Shown: positions 1 through 11,399 of the stretch, piece after piece
Numbering within the stretch: position 1 is the first letter of the stretch
How the letters are laid out: every line of letters begins with the position of its first letter
Translations under genes and position numbers: made by a program
Notes under the pieces: generated by a model
What the model was told of the DNA's origin: nothing
What the model saw: only the letters and a program-made list of their open reading frames with translations
Database searches by the model: none
NCBI GenBank assembly: GCA_014529385.2
Contig: CM043960.1
Span: 118,986,543 to 119,050,542 of the forward strand
Length of the DNA stretch: 64,000 nucleotides
DNA from: Adiantum capillus-veneris
Taxonomy: Eukaryota > Streptophyta > Polypodiopsida > Polypodiales > Pteridaceae
Direction: 5' to 3'

Positions 1-391
1 GTCTAGAGGTGCACGGAGATCAGAACCATCGGGTTATAATCTCGTCTTTATTGGTCAATACCTATATTTGTGGGTACAAGAAATCTACAGACCCACGTCT
101 ACATGATACTGCATGTAGTGGACAAAACCCCTTTGCCTCTTCTCTAGCTGTAGCACTTCACAACATCTTAACATCTTTTCACAGTAGATCTTTTCACTGT
201 TCGTCTAACTCTAAACCCTAAACCGTAAGTAATTCTTGCATGGACTCGATCTAACGTAAATAAGCGTAAATATAAATAAACGTAAATCTAACTAAAAATA
301 AACCTAAATCTAATTTAACGTAAGTCTACATCTAACCTAATCTTTAACGTCTTTTGGGATAGTTTCCTACGACGTTAAAACTCTCTTCTTC

Positions 392-427
<36 letters not shown>

Positions 428-558
428 ACCTAAATAAACCTAAGTCTAATCTAATATAACATAAATCTAAATCTAACGTAAATTATGTTATATTAAAAAC
501 AAAGAACTAAACTAACAGGGATTATAAGAACCTTAAAACTGATTTAACACATAATTTT

Positions 559-919
559 TCACATAACTCGGCAAGAGTTGGCATTCTCATCACTAAAGAT
601 GTGAGAGTTAACTTCCGACGGTGACGCTGCCTCATCTCCATCCACATCTGACGACAGCAATTGGCCCTTTGGACCGTTCTTGCTCTTGTCACTAACTTTG
701 AAGTTGCTGTTGAATGACTAGAGGTTGTCTAGATGGTCATTGTCGGGGATGTAGTGACTCTTGCCGCCCTGAAGATCCACCTTCTTCCCTATCTTCTGAA
801 GACATTTCACCAGTACTTTTGGATCGACGGAGCCCACCATGAGTGAAGGCAGCAATACCCTATATTCCATTGAGGGCTTTCTTCACTCGCTTCATGCAGG
901 CATCGCAGTCTATGGAGAC
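559..919 (-). pseudogene. Captured HIPP (heavy-metal-associated isoprenylated protein) gene fragment
   Basis: Read on the minus strand, the segment begins with V-S-I-D-C-D-A-C followed by K-R-V-K-K-A-L-N-G-I, the metal-binding CxxC helix of an HMA domain. It continues in another frame with V-D-P-K-V-L-V-K-C-L-Q-K-I-G-K-K-V-D-L, the second half of that fold. It ends with a Ser/Asp/Asn-rich tail and C-R-V-M-stop, a CaaX-type isoprenylation box. HMA plus terminal CaaX is the hallmark of plant HIPP proteins. An in-frame stop follows N-G-I, the middle of the HMA domain is missing, and a TAG lies before the tail, so this is a fragment. It is better preserved than the copy at 36969. Confidence 0.75.
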
Positions 920-1319
920 CTAAATCTAATCTAATATAACGAAAATCTAAATCTAGCGTAAATAAACGTAAATCTAACTAAAAATAAACCTAAATCTAAT
1001 CTAATTTAACTTAAATAAACCTAAATCTAATTTAACGTAAGTCTACATCTAACCTAATCTTTAACGTCTTTTAGGATAGTTTCCTACGACGTTATAACTC
1101 TCTTCTTCTTGTGTGTGTGCGCGTGTGTGGATGTGTGCGCCAATAAAAAGAGATAAATGGTATAACCTTTCTATCACCCATGCCAAGTATGATAGATTGG
1201 TTATGCCATTTCCCTCTTGAATAATAGGTCTTGAGTTCAACTCCTCGTCGGCTAGATCTTTAGGTCTTTTAATTTTAATTAGTTTCCTACGACGTTAAAT
1301 TAGTTTCTCTCTCTTTCTC

Positions 1320-1535
1320 TCTCAATGTGTGTGCGTTTTTTTGTTTATGCATGTTTTCTCTCTCTTTTCCTCTCTCAATGTGTGCGTTTTTTGTTTATGC
1401 ATGTTCTCTCTCTCTCTTTTCCTCTCTCAATGTGTGAGTTTTTTGTTTATGCATGCTCTCTCTCTCTTTTCCTCTCTCAATGTGTGTGTGCATTCTTTGT
1501 TTATGTATGTGTGTGTGCGTTTTTGTTTATGTTTG
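1320..1535. repeat. Minisatellite, ~52-bp units
   Basis: Four to five imperfect units of about 52 bp. Each unit contains a tgtgtgcgtttt core, then gtttatgcatg, then a CT-rich tail. The inverted counterpart is at about 36355-36570 in the other CACTA copy. A CT run (about 1541-1580), GT runs and GA runs follow up to 1760. Translations of this stretch are repeat artefacts. Confidence 0.8.
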
Positions 1536-1537
1536 TA

Positions 1538-1583
<46 letters not shown>

Positions 1584-1589
1584 AACACT

Positions 1590-1635
<46 letters not shown>

Positions 1636-1844
1636 AAGAGGGGAAGGGAACATGAGAGTGAGGAGAGGGAAGGAGCATACCTGGCTCTCCTTCCTCTCCT
1701 CGTGTGTGTGTGTGTGTGTGGAGAAGAAAGAGAGAGAGAGAGAGAGAGAGGGAGAGAGTTACCTGCTCGTTGCTTGAGGGCACCGAAAAACTCAGATCTG
1801 AGATCTGAGTTTTTGGGCGCTCTCTGTTGTTTTTTTTAGCCCAG

Positions 1845-1906
1845 CCGGCGTCGCTATGAGCGTCGCAAATTTACTTGTAAATTTGCGACGCTCATAGCGA
1901 CGCCGG
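1845..1906. repeat. Perfect 30-bp subterminal hairpin of CACTA
   Basis: Bases 1845-1874 are followed by the 2-base loop tt and then by their exact reverse complement at 1877-1906. The arms contain the gcgtcgctat motif that is repeated at the other end of the family (42593-42815). It lies about 60 bp inside the terminus, where subterminal transposase-binding repeats of CACTA elements normally sit. Confidence 0.9.
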
Positions 1907-1967
1907 GAATTTTTTTTTTTGAGCGTCACTGTGTGAGCGTCGCTAATATGAATAGCCTCTTGTAGTG

Positions 1968-3723
1968 AGTGACTGAAGCTTCTTGCCCCTTGAAGGCACT
2001 GTCTGCGGGTAGGACATCTCCCATCTCGTAGGATTGTATTCCTAGCTTGGTGGCCAACTCTATAGATATAAAATTGTGAGTAGAACCAGGGTCAAAGAGA
2101 ATAAAAGCATCATGTTCTCTTACCTTTCCCCAAGCATGGCATAGAGGAGATCCTTTGTGGTGAGTTTGGTGAGTCTCCTCCTCTTGGATTTCAACCAAGG
2201 AAGCTCTAGGAGGATCTTGGCGGTTGTTCTTTTGGGGACAAGCGCGGTACGCATGCCCTTGTTCACCGCACTTGAAACACCGGTTATCCTTACGATAACG
2301 CTCAAGCTCTTCAGGAGAGAGTTTATTCTTACCTTTGTAAACTCCCTTCTCTTTAGCTTTGTTGGAGTTGCCCTTAGGAGACTTTTGGACATTGTCCTTC
2401 CCCTTAGGCTCATTGGAACCCTTGTTTTCCAGGGGCTTATTATTTCTTTTTGCCCCCGTTTGAAAATTGATTCGAGAGGCGACCATAGTGTGGTGTATTA
2501 CCGCCGATATGGTACGTGGTCTTTGGGAGTTGACATACTCTGCCATTTCTTCGGTTAAGCCCGCACAAAATTGTTGCTTTTGCTCTCCAAAATCCAACCT
2601 TTTGAAGACAGTGGCTTTGAGTTGTAGGTCCCAAAACTTGTCTACATATTTGTGGATGGATTCATTGGGAGAGAGCTTTAAGCTTCGCCATTCGGTGAGT
2701 ACTTTGTCTTTGGCATCGGTGGCCAAAAATTGCTTCATAATGGAAGCTCTTAAAGCCTTCCATGTTCGTCGAGCTTCACCATTGGCTCGTAGGATAGACC
2801 ACCATTGTCTGGCGGACTTTTGAAAGTGCATAGCTACATGGCGTAGCTTAGAGGACTCCATGAAGCCCTCATCTCCAAACGCCGCATCGAATTGCTGGAT
2901 AAAGGCCAAGACTTTGTCCGTAGCACCAAAGGTACCATTATAGGTAAGGAAAGAGACGCTCTTCCCTCCCTCTTAATTTCTTCAACTTGGACGACCTATT
3001 CCATGCGGCATAGGATTTCCTATGGCCTCTTCTTTTTGATGGTTCAAAGGTTGCACCATCACTTTCTTCAGAGGGTGAAGAATTTGAAGAAGGTGGAGAA
3101 GAGGGTGACCTCTTTCTCGCCTTTTTCTTGTCTTGATCTTTGTCATCTTCACCATAGTTTTCATAAGAGGAAGAGGATGAAGAAGATGGAGAAGAGGGTG
3201 TCCTCTTTCTCGCCTTTTTCTTCTCTTGCTTTTCATCATCCCTCTTTGAATTATGGCGTGGAGAAGAGTGTGATGGTCTTCTCCGCTTTGGTGGTGATGG
3301 AGAGCGTTTAGCCCGCCGTCTTCGTGGAGCCATCTCCACCGAGGTGGCGGGAGACTCACTTCTTTCTCGTTCCTTCGGTAGAGGGTCTTGAGTTCTCCTT
3401 TGGGAAGGAGATGAATCATCAAGAAGTAAATTCTTGAGCCCTTCATAAGGATCCTCTTCTTCTTCCCGAATCGGAGAGAGACCTCTTTTGGTAGTCTCAC
3501 AAGGAGGCTTCCTAGGTGTTCTCTCGTCATGGTGAATAGCTTGAAGAATCCCGTGAGCACGGAGTTGCCGTTGCACTTCACTTTGGAGAGATGGATTGCC
3601 CATGGCTTGTTGAAGCCTAGAAACAAGATAGTTAACAAGCATTGAAGCATCATTAGTAGCTTTCTCATGAGCAAAATCAAAGTTATCAACATTAATTTCA
3701 CTCTCTTTACTATTGTCAGCCAT
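1968..3723 (-). pseudogene. G1 gag and start of protease, frameshifted
   Basis: The frame starts at ATG 3723 (M-A-D-N-S-K-E-S) and encodes a charged N-terminal region with an Arg/Ser/Pro-rich, SR-protein-like stretch. It then encodes the retrotransposon Gag domain (F-I-Q-Q-F-D-A-A-F, about 2900 downwards), a CCHC knuckle (C-F-K-C-G-E-Q-G-H-A-Y-R-A-C, about 2270) and the protease motif F-D-P-G-S (about 2090). Compared with G2, two bases are missing near 2965 (ttaagag against ttcaaagag). This shifts the frame between the N-terminal part and the Gag domain. The CACTA insertion cuts the protein just after the protease active-site region. Confidence 0.85.
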
Positions 3724-4127
3724 TCTAACAACTTTTAGGTGTAAACTTCTTATGTGTACTTTGGCACTTCAAGCCCTAGTTGCTACTCCTCTTTACCCCT
3801 TTAGAAAAAGCACTCAAGCTACTGTACCCGCGGCTCGAATACCATTAATTGCAAGGAATAGAAGAGAGGGTCTTTCGACACCAAAACAGCACCGGCTCCT
3901 GTCAGGCTTCTAATAGCTCAATAGTGGTTAAGCCGTAGGCAAGCCCCGTAGGAATCCACTATTAAGACCATAGCTCTCGACGGTGATGCCCCGTTAACTG
4001 CACGAAGGCAGGCGCACTGCAAGGCTGAAAAATCCCTATTCTACTTACTCACAGGCAATTAATAATACCAACCATTTGTAGCTAGCTTGAGGACCTCCCT
4101 TCTTGAGCAAGAAAAGAGAAACCTTGA

Positions 4128-4139
4128 GCTCTGATACCA
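4128..4139 (-). other. Primer binding site, tRNA-iMet, of G1
   Basis: The minus strand reads TGGTATCAGAGC, complementary to the 3' end of plant initiator tRNA-Met, one base inside the 5' LTR. It fixes the LTR edge at 4141 and the direction of the element. Confidence 0.9.
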
Positions 4140-4140
4140 A

Positions 4141-5732
4141 TGTAACATTTAATGGCCTAATAACTTATGTGTAGCGGAAATTAGCATGAACATAGTGGGC
4201 ATTTCATTAGAATAGATTCCTAATGAGAATTACAAGAGTGCTTGGGTGGAGAGAGAAACAAAAAGCATAACACCTAGTTAGATAGCATCAACAATACTTT
4301 CAAAAGAGAGAGCAATTAAGCTATTGACAACAATTGAGGACCGGATTTTCATGGAGCCGGTCCCCCCTCCAAAAGGCTTTGTATTATGGTTTCTCCCATC
4401 AAGAGAGACATTGTACAATACAATTCTTTGTGTTCCTTCAAGACTAGCTAGTGCAATGAAGATGGAAACTTCATGCACTAAGCAAAACACTTACCAAACA
4501 CAACTTGAATTATCCCCGTTCTCAGACCCAAGACCTCACACACCTTCGAAGATGGTGAGAGCTAGCAGGTTATGAGAGTAGATTGAGAGGAAGAAGGAGT
4601 ATCTTACGAGAAAGATGTACATCTCCTCACATAATCACTCATATTAGCATAGCTTAGCTTAGTAATTAGCTTGGTAGAGGAGATGAGCATGCATTGAAGC
4701 TTGGCTCTTGGTTGGATCTGCATCCACATACCAAGAGAGTGTTGATGCATGTAGGCTTCTATCTCACAAGCTTGGAGTAGGTGATGAGCTCTCTATTAAA
4801 GCTTGGGAGGAGATAAGAGTATTCTTCCTTCACACATGGTCAAGTGTGAGTGTGTGTCAATGCCAAGCAAAAATCAGCCCCCTATCTCTCTTGGGCGAGC
4901 CCTTGTTGCTAATTTGGTCTGGCTAGCTTTTGCCTCATTGGACCTCCCCAAGTCAAGCCAATGGGTATTAAGCAGCATAAGTGATAGCCTTCTGACATAT
5001 GTCCCCCTTTCCCCTTTTGTGAGAGCTTTAGGTAATTAAATAATTAAACTAAACTCTCATTGGACCCCTTTGCCTCCTGGCCAATAGGAATCAGGCAAGC
5101 CATGGGGCTCCTGAATGCTCATTGGACCCCTTGGGAGACTACCCAATAGTCTTCTAGGAGACTTAATTCTCATTGGTTTCTTTTATTAAATGTTTTTAAA
5201 TTAATTAAACTAGATTTACTCTAGCTTAATTCTCATTGGTCCACTTCAAGGGTCATCCAATAGAAATTGGGCACACCTTGTGGGCATCTGCCCTAGGGAG
5301 CTGACATGTGTCCCTCATTCCCTTTGTGTAAAGGGAGCCTGTGTGTGTGTGTGGCTTTCTCTCTCATCCCCTACCTTTAGGGCTCGCCCCCTCCCATGTA
5401 GGGATGTGCAAAGACTTTTAGGGCACACACAAAGCATCCAATTTTCCCTTGGGTTGACCTTTGGACACAACCTTTGAATTTTGGAACCTTAGCATTTTGG
5501 AAGTCTTAATGGGCTGAACCTTAGGGTCTTTTTAGCCCATTGTTGCACATGTCTCTTTTGCAGATGGCCTCCCCTTTGGATCCCTATTTTCCCTCCTTTG
5601 GATCCCTACTGTGGCCGGTCTGCTAGCTTAGTCAATATTCTAGCTTTTTCTCCCCTGGCACTTCCCCACATTAAATGATCAGTTTAATATGAGAAAATCA
5701 TTTAGGAGAATTAGATATTGATTATTATCACA
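4141..5732 (-). repeat. 5' LTR of G1
   Basis: It matches the G2 LTRs in inverted orientation. In its own direction it starts TGTGATAATAATC (G2 has TGTCATAATAATC) and ends GTTACA at 4141. It carries the same series of ATTGG...CCAAT pairs as the other LTRs and an open 70-residue frame at 4278-4490. Confidence 0.9.
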
Positions 5733-5733
5733 A

Positions 5734-7331
5734 AATGGAGTTCCAATTGCATGGGTCATGACATCAAGCTCAGAAACAAGTAGTATTGTGCAATGGCTTA
5801 CATGCCTTCGTAATAGGGCTCTTGATTACAATAGGAGATGGGACGCCAATGTATTTCTTGTTGATGATGCAACTGCTGAGATAAATGCTATAAGGTAACT
5901 CATTCTCATGTTATTGAAATTTTCACTTGTTCCTCTTTTTTGGTTTCACAAGTGGTGCTTATGAATGTTTTTAACCATTGTCATTTGTTTCAAATAGGGT
6001 GGTATTCAATATTCCAATTTATTTGTGCTTATGGCATGTCCGACGTAGTTGGCTCAAAAATTTGGTAAAGAAAGTCAAAGATTGGACAAAAAGAGCTCTA
6101 ATGTTTAGGCACCTTGGTGCAATCATGAACATGCGTGTTGAAGGTGGAGCTTCAGAGGCTATTGCACTAGATAACATAAGAGATAGTGTTGTAGATTTCT
6201 TAAGGGATTTTGCACATGAGAATGCCTTCATTGAATATTTTCGTACTTATTGGGTGGGAAAAGTTGGTAAGTTTGATTTCTAACTTAAGCACTTGATATC
6301 TACCAAACAATACTATTGTTCTCTAGTACTTATTTGAAATCATTTTCTATGCTTGTGTAGAGATGTGGGCTAGAAGTGTGAGGATGCTTCCCCATGCTAA
6401 TCAAGACACAAATGGAGCCATAGAATCGTATCATGCTACATTGAAGTCTCGATTTCTATGTGGCAAGAAATATATAAGGGGCCGTAGAATTGATTGGCTC
6501 TTACATAAACTAATAACCTCTTGTTTGCCTTATTTTTGGTACATAGATGAGGCGAAGAAAGGTGGATTTGTTAGAAACAAAGCGATACAAAAATTGATTG
6601 AGCATTCAATTGAAAGGGCTCAAACTATTCCCGATGGCGATGTGGCCTTTTTTCAAGAGGGTTCTAGAGTTATGGCAAAATTCAAGAGCCAATCTTCTCG
6701 TGGTGGGGTGCATTACCTTGTGTACAATGCTGATTGTGATTGGGGATGTTGTAATTGCCTATGGGCAATGAAGGGTAATATGTGCAAGCACCAAGTCAAA
6801 GTTATGTTACTCAAGGGTTTTAATTTGAGCACTATTGTGGGCAAGTGCCTTAACTTGTATCATGATGGACATGACAATATTATTGCTTCTACTAGCAACT
6901 CGCCCATAATGGCTCATAGGGGTGAGGAGATAGATTTATGTCAAATTGGTATGAAAGAGCAAACCATAAAAAAGCCAAATGCGGCCCAATGCTATGCACA
7001 TGCTCTTGATATGGTGAAAGAAAATCCGGGTTTAGAAGAACATTTTGATGTTTTGATGCAAAGACTCTTGCTCCATTTGCAAGAGGTGCAAGCAAGGGGA
7101 TTGGATGGAGTTTTACATCCCGCCAAAGAGTTTGAACCAATTCAAGATGGATTTGGTAGCTCTATACAACGAGCGAAGCCATTCATTGAACGTCATGTGA
7201 GAAAAAGGACCTCAACAACAACGAGTCACAACACGGCTATGCCATTTCCACGACCAATTGCGGAAAAAAAGCGGTCAATGCAATCTACATTAGACTCCTA
7301 TGCTTTGGAAGATGGGGATATGCATTGTTGA
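5734..7331 (+). pseudogene. Mutator-like (MULE) transposase with SWIM zinc finger, 5'-truncated
   Basis: Three exons with GT-AG introns: 5734-5894, 5998-6266 and 6361-7331 (introns 5895-5997 and 6267-6360), all in frame across the joins. Exon 1 opens inside a MULE DDE domain (N-G-V-P-I-A-W-V-M-T-S-S-S-E-T) and includes F-L-V-D-D with a likely second catalytic Asp. Exon 2 has the C-L-W-H-V-R-R-S-W motif. Exon 3 has N-G-A-I-E-S-Y-H with the likely catalytic Glu, then the SWIM finger C-N-C...C-K-H near 6750-6800. The stop is at 7329-7331. The N-terminus is missing because G1 inserted exactly where the frame begins. Related SWIM/MULE proteins include both transposons and domesticated host genes; which one this was cannot be told here. 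Confidence 0.8.
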
Positions 7332-7780
7332 TGATTGTAGTGTTGGATGTTTATGGACATTTTGAGTTTTGGGTAGCCAATCTTTCATCGCCAAAATTGT
7401 GATCTTTCATCACCAAAATTTCATTTGCACGAATAGCTTTGATTTATTTTGATTTGAGTATAAATGTAATGGGCACCTCATTTTGTGAATAATTTGTGGA
7501 GTGTAGTGCCAAAAGTGGGAAAAAGGGGGATAATGTGTAGAAGTAGGGATGTTTGTGTGGGTGTAAAAATTAAAGTGGGTAAAGATGGAGAAATAGTGTG
7601 TGTGTGTGTGTGTGCGTGCGTGCGTGCGCACACGCGTGTACCCCCAAAATGTAAAGTGGGTAAAGATATAGAGATAATATGTGTGTGTGAAAGTGAAAGT
7701 GTATTTTAACGGGCTGAAATCCTTAAATCTCGGTTAGATTTTGAGCTCGCCTTGAAGAAAACTTTGGTAATTTTCACAAG

Positions 7781-7919
7781 TTTTAGTGTAATTACCTGCA
7801 AAAGCTTCAAATTTTGACCCTTTCACCGAGAGTCGGTACCATTCAATTTACGAGTTGCAACTCCACCCTCTCAAAACAGCTTTTAGTGTAATTACCGGCG
7901 AAAGCATCAAATTTTGACC
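7781..7919 (+). repeat. Two 39-bp direct repeats, 100 bp apart
   Basis: Bases 7781-7819 and 7881-7919 both read ttttagtgtaattacc...aaattttgacc with three differences. No function is apparent. Confidence 0.8.
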
Positions 7920-8170
7920 TAAAAACCGGGAGAATTTCACGTTTATCCTTATTTTTTTTGTTAGGATTCCTGCATTCCTATATTCCCTGGATTTTGCCAA
8001 GAGTATTTAGAAAAATACTATTTTCTCTCTCTCTCTCTCTGCATTTTTCTCTGGGCTGACGCTCTCTCTCTCTCTAAGAGTCTCTCTCTTCTCTCTCTAA
8101 ATAAATAGCGCAGACCATCTCGCTCTCTCTCTTCTCTCTCTCTCTCTAAATAAATGCGCAGACGTTTAGA

Positions 8171-8283
8171 GCGTGCGTGCGGTACAGGCCTGTGGCTACG
8201 GCTTTCCGAGGTACAAGCTTTCGGCGTGCGTGCGGTACAGGCATGTGGCTACGGCTACAGCTTTCCGAGGTGCAGGATTTCGG
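8171..8283 (+). repeat. Tandem duplication, ~53-bp period, GC-rich
   Basis: Two units both start gcgtgcgtgcggtacaggc, continue with tgtggctacgg and end with ctttccgaggt. The second unit has an internal addition of about 6 bp. Confidence 0.8.
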
Positions 8284-8444
8284 CTGCAGTACACAGCGGC
8301 GCCGGCATTGGTGACTTTCCTCCCGACGGCCAGCCCAGCATGGCTCTATGGCTGAGGTGGCAATCTGCCAGCGCGGACTAGTGCTCGAAAATTATCACGA
8401 GCCCTGTGTGTCACATAGATGCGTGTAGTGATCATAGAGAGAGA

Positions 8445-8637
8445 GACATTGAATGGATAGCATATCTGTGTTTCTGTGTGTATAAGGTCATTTGTACGAG
8501 AGTTATATTAGTAGAGAGAGGAAGAGAGAGAAAATCCTCTGTGCAATGCTAATTGGAGAGAGAGAGAAGAGCGCCAATGCTTGTGACTGTGTGTGTGAAC
8601 TTTAGAGAGAGCGAGATAGATCCTGTTATAGCGCCAA

Positions 8638-8677
<40 letters not shown>

Positions 8678-8908
8678 GTAGTGCTAGGGAGAGAGAAATA
8701 GAGTAGCCAAATAGTTCGAGAGAGAAAAGAACATCGATTGTAGGGTATAATAATTGTGTGTGTATTGCTTGGAAACATTGTGTGTGTTGGGTAGAGAGAC
8801 AATCGTGTCCGTAGCATAACGAGGAAGAGAGATAGCTGAGAGAGAGAATTGCTGCTTATTGCACGCTAGAAAGATAGAGAGAATAACTATGGCCTACTGT
8901 TAAAGAGT

Positions 8909-8954
<46 letters not shown>

Positions 8955-9886
8955 CTTTGTAAGAACTGGAATATTTAGAGAGGTAGAGAGATTTTAGTTA
9001 ATTGAATGACGATAGCATCGGCAAAAATCGATAACCTGTGGTTAGTTAAGTCAACTTCAAAAATAACTGCATAATGTTTGGTTTTAAAAATGGAAACACA
9101 CATAAAAGAGAACACTGATAATTTTGCATCATAAGAGCATAAAAGGGAGATTTTATTTTCATATTGTTGTAAAGTCAAAAGCAAAATTTGTTTGTGTCAA
9201 AAGTTTTTAATCAAAATTTTCATTCATAAGCAATGACAATTACAAAACTGTCATATGCACGTTTAGAGAAAACATTGGGTTGAGAGTTGAACATTTGGTT
9301 GTTATCAATACAAAGATTTTGCCTTATGATGTCTACGTGTTGTGAAGAAAATTTGCACATAATATGTATGTGTTTAGAAATAAATCAAAATCCGCCATGA
9401 TTTTAGAGCTGTGAGATAAAAGATAGAAATTTGGCAAGATATTATTATATTTTGTGAATTGAAACTGTGCTATAATTAAATTGAACTATAAATTAGCAAA
9501 TTAGTGAAGCTGTATTTGAACAATTCTTGATAGGATAAAAATGTTTCTAAAATGATATTAAAAAGAAATGTAAGTAGGATTTTTATGAACGCATAAATAG
9601 AAAATGGGTATAAAATTAGATATAGTTGGACTACGAAATATAGGAGAATAGGCAAATTACAAACAATAATTTATAAATCTGCTAAAATGGGCTTGAGAAT
9701 AGTAAGTAAGTAGCATATTAGTACAATCTTAAGTTAGTTAAGGGGGCTGTTAGGATAATTGAACATAGCTAGAAAGACTTGGAAGGCATCATTGAATGTT
9801 GTAGGAGCAAGAAGAGGGGCAGTTGACAAAGATGAAGGATGAGTGCATGCATTGAGCTGCTTATAATACTCAAGAGGGGAGGAATG
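8445..9886 (+). repeat. Left copy of a ~1.5-kb direct repeat pair
   Basis: It starts near attgaatggatagcatatctg and ends near actcaagaggggagga, and matches 10846-12363 with many small differences. It contains AG runs (8641-8674, 8911-8952) and AT-rich unique sequence. The purine tract aagaggggaggaa at its end, followed by tgtagacccc, looks like a polypurine tract next to an LTR start. No LTR protein is present, so the pair may be either LTRs or the end of an internal region. Confidence 0.65.
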
Positions 9887-10808
9887 TAGACCCCAATATG
9901 TATTCACATTTTGTACCAAACTCGGGTTAATTTGGGATCTGTATGGGCATGTTAGAAGCATTTGCATGCAAAACATTACATAAATATGCATGCTTAACAT
10001 GATTCTATGTCTGCTGCATATGGATGGTTGGTTATTGCTTGAAACATTGAATTTAATTTATGATTGAAATTTGAATGCTTGGTCACTGTTTAGCGGGAAG
10101 CTTAAAAGTCTGTTTGGTATTCTATGACCTAGATTTTGTCTTAAACTTAGAGAGTTAGATAGTGTACATCTTAGCAAGGAAGCTCAAGTTGGACTCTAGT
10201 GGTAGTGCAGTAATAGTTTTGAGAATGAGAGAACAAGAGTCTTTTTGCCATGTTAAAAGAATTAGGGTTTATGTCTTTTTAATTGCTAAAATGACAATGT
10301 CTTGGCTAGACTCTGTGACTGCCTTAAAGGGAGTCGATGTTGAATTCTGAAAAGTTTTAGTAACTTGCAGGACTTTCATCACAAATTGGATCTATAAATC
10401 CGGGAGACTTTCAAGTTTAACCTTGTTTTCGTCGCATTGCGAGCATGAAGTGTATAAGATGTCTTCGACGAGAATTAGAGAGAGAGAATAGAAAGGTAGA
10501 GGTCTTGAGTTCAATTCTCATCGGATAGATCTTTAAGATCTTGCGGGTTTACCCTACACAATTTAAATAACTATAAAAGGTGGGAACAAGGTCTTTATAG
10601 ACCATATATAATTGGAAAAAAATTTAATTAAAAAACACGTATTTTTGGTTGGCAGCTATGAACTGCCGTGAGGGGGAGTGTGCATGAGGAGAGAGAGTCG
10701 CCAGGATGCTGGAGGGGAGATGAAGAGAGCGAGGGAGTCCATGAGGACTGCCCACAGTGAGAGAGAAGGACCGCAAGGAGGCACACCGCCATGGGTGCGC
10801 ATCAATAG

Positions 10809-10845
<37 letters not shown>
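9887..10845. other. Spacer between the two direct repeats
   Basis: AT-rich sequence without recognisable coding. It has a short open frame at 10162-10350 that resembles nothing I know, and a stretch at 10494-10535 (ggtcttgagttcaattctcatcgg) similar to 1228-1255 in the CACTA element. Confidence 0.5.
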
Positions 10846-10853
<8 letters not shown>

Positions 10854-11076
10854 AATCGATAGCATATCTGTGTTTCTGTGTGTATGCTTGTGACTGTGTG
10901 TGTAAGGTCGTTTGTACAAGAGTTATATTAGGAGAGAGAGGAAGAGAGAGAGAAAATCCTCTCTGTAGCACTAATTGGAGAGAGAGAGAGAGAGAGAGAG
11001 AATATCGCCAATGCTTGTGAATGTGTGTGTGTGAACTTTAGAGAGAGAGAGATAGATCCTGTTATAGCGCCAATAC

Positions 11077-11107
<31 letters not shown>

Positions 11108-11361
11108 CGAGTTTGTTCTTGCTGTAGTGCTAGGTAGAGAGAAATAGAGTTGCCAAGCAGTTCGAGAGTAAGAGAGAGAAAAGAACATTGATTGCAGGGT
11201 ATAATAATTGTGTGTGTATTGCTTGCAAGCATTGTGTGTGTCGAGTAGAGAGACAATCATGTCTGTAGCATAACGAGGAAGAGATATAGCTGAGAGAGAG
11301 AATTGCTGCTTATTTCACGCTAGAAAGATAGAGAGAATAACTATGGCCTACTGCTAAAGAG

Positions 11362-11399
<38 letters not shown>

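Larger units (their letters stand above)
1..1967 (-). mobile_element. CACTA (En/Spm) transposon, 5' end only, reverse orientation
   Basis: The right edge reads CCTCTTGTAGTG (1956-1967), the reverse complement of the terminal repeat CACTACAAGAGG found at 35887. The first ~1.97 kb match 35887-37865 in inverted orientation, including the hairpin, minisatellite, microsatellites and HIPP fragment. The element entered the G1 Gypsy element in its protease region; the base triplet next to the end is AGT, the expected 3-bp target duplication, but the partner lies outside the window. The transposase genes of this copy would be left of base 1. Family and orientation are certain; autonomy cannot be judged. 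Confidence 0.9.
1968..5732 (-). mobile_element. Chromovirus-type Gypsy LTR retrotransposon G1 (5' part)
   Basis: On the minus strand the order is 5' LTR (4141-5732), tRNA-iMet primer site (4128-4139), leader, gag (ATG at 3723), zinc knuckle and start of protease. It is then broken by the CACTA element at 1967. The rest of pol and the 3' LTR lie left of the window. It belongs to the same family as G2 (47539-56448) and G3. The flank after the LTR is aaatg (5733-5737), and the sequence beyond it is the reading frame of a Mutator-like transposase, so G1 disrupted that gene. Confidence 0.9.
7332..8444. other. Downstream spacer with microsatellites and short duplications
   Basis: No coding signal. 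It holds GT runs (about 7600-7630), CT runs (8020-8150) and the two small duplications listed separately. The first ~350 bp may be the 3' untranslated region of the transposase. Confidence 0.6.

Noticed and set aside
1325-1783. Long open frames rich in Ser/Leu/Val/Cys or Arg/Glu
   Set aside because: They translate CT/GA/GT microsatellites and a minisatellite on all frames; the same happens at 36043-36563, 10624-11260 and 14805-15287.
4128-4139. tRNA gene fragments at ctctgatacca sites
   Set aside because: They are primer binding sites next to LTRs, without any tRNA cloverleaf.
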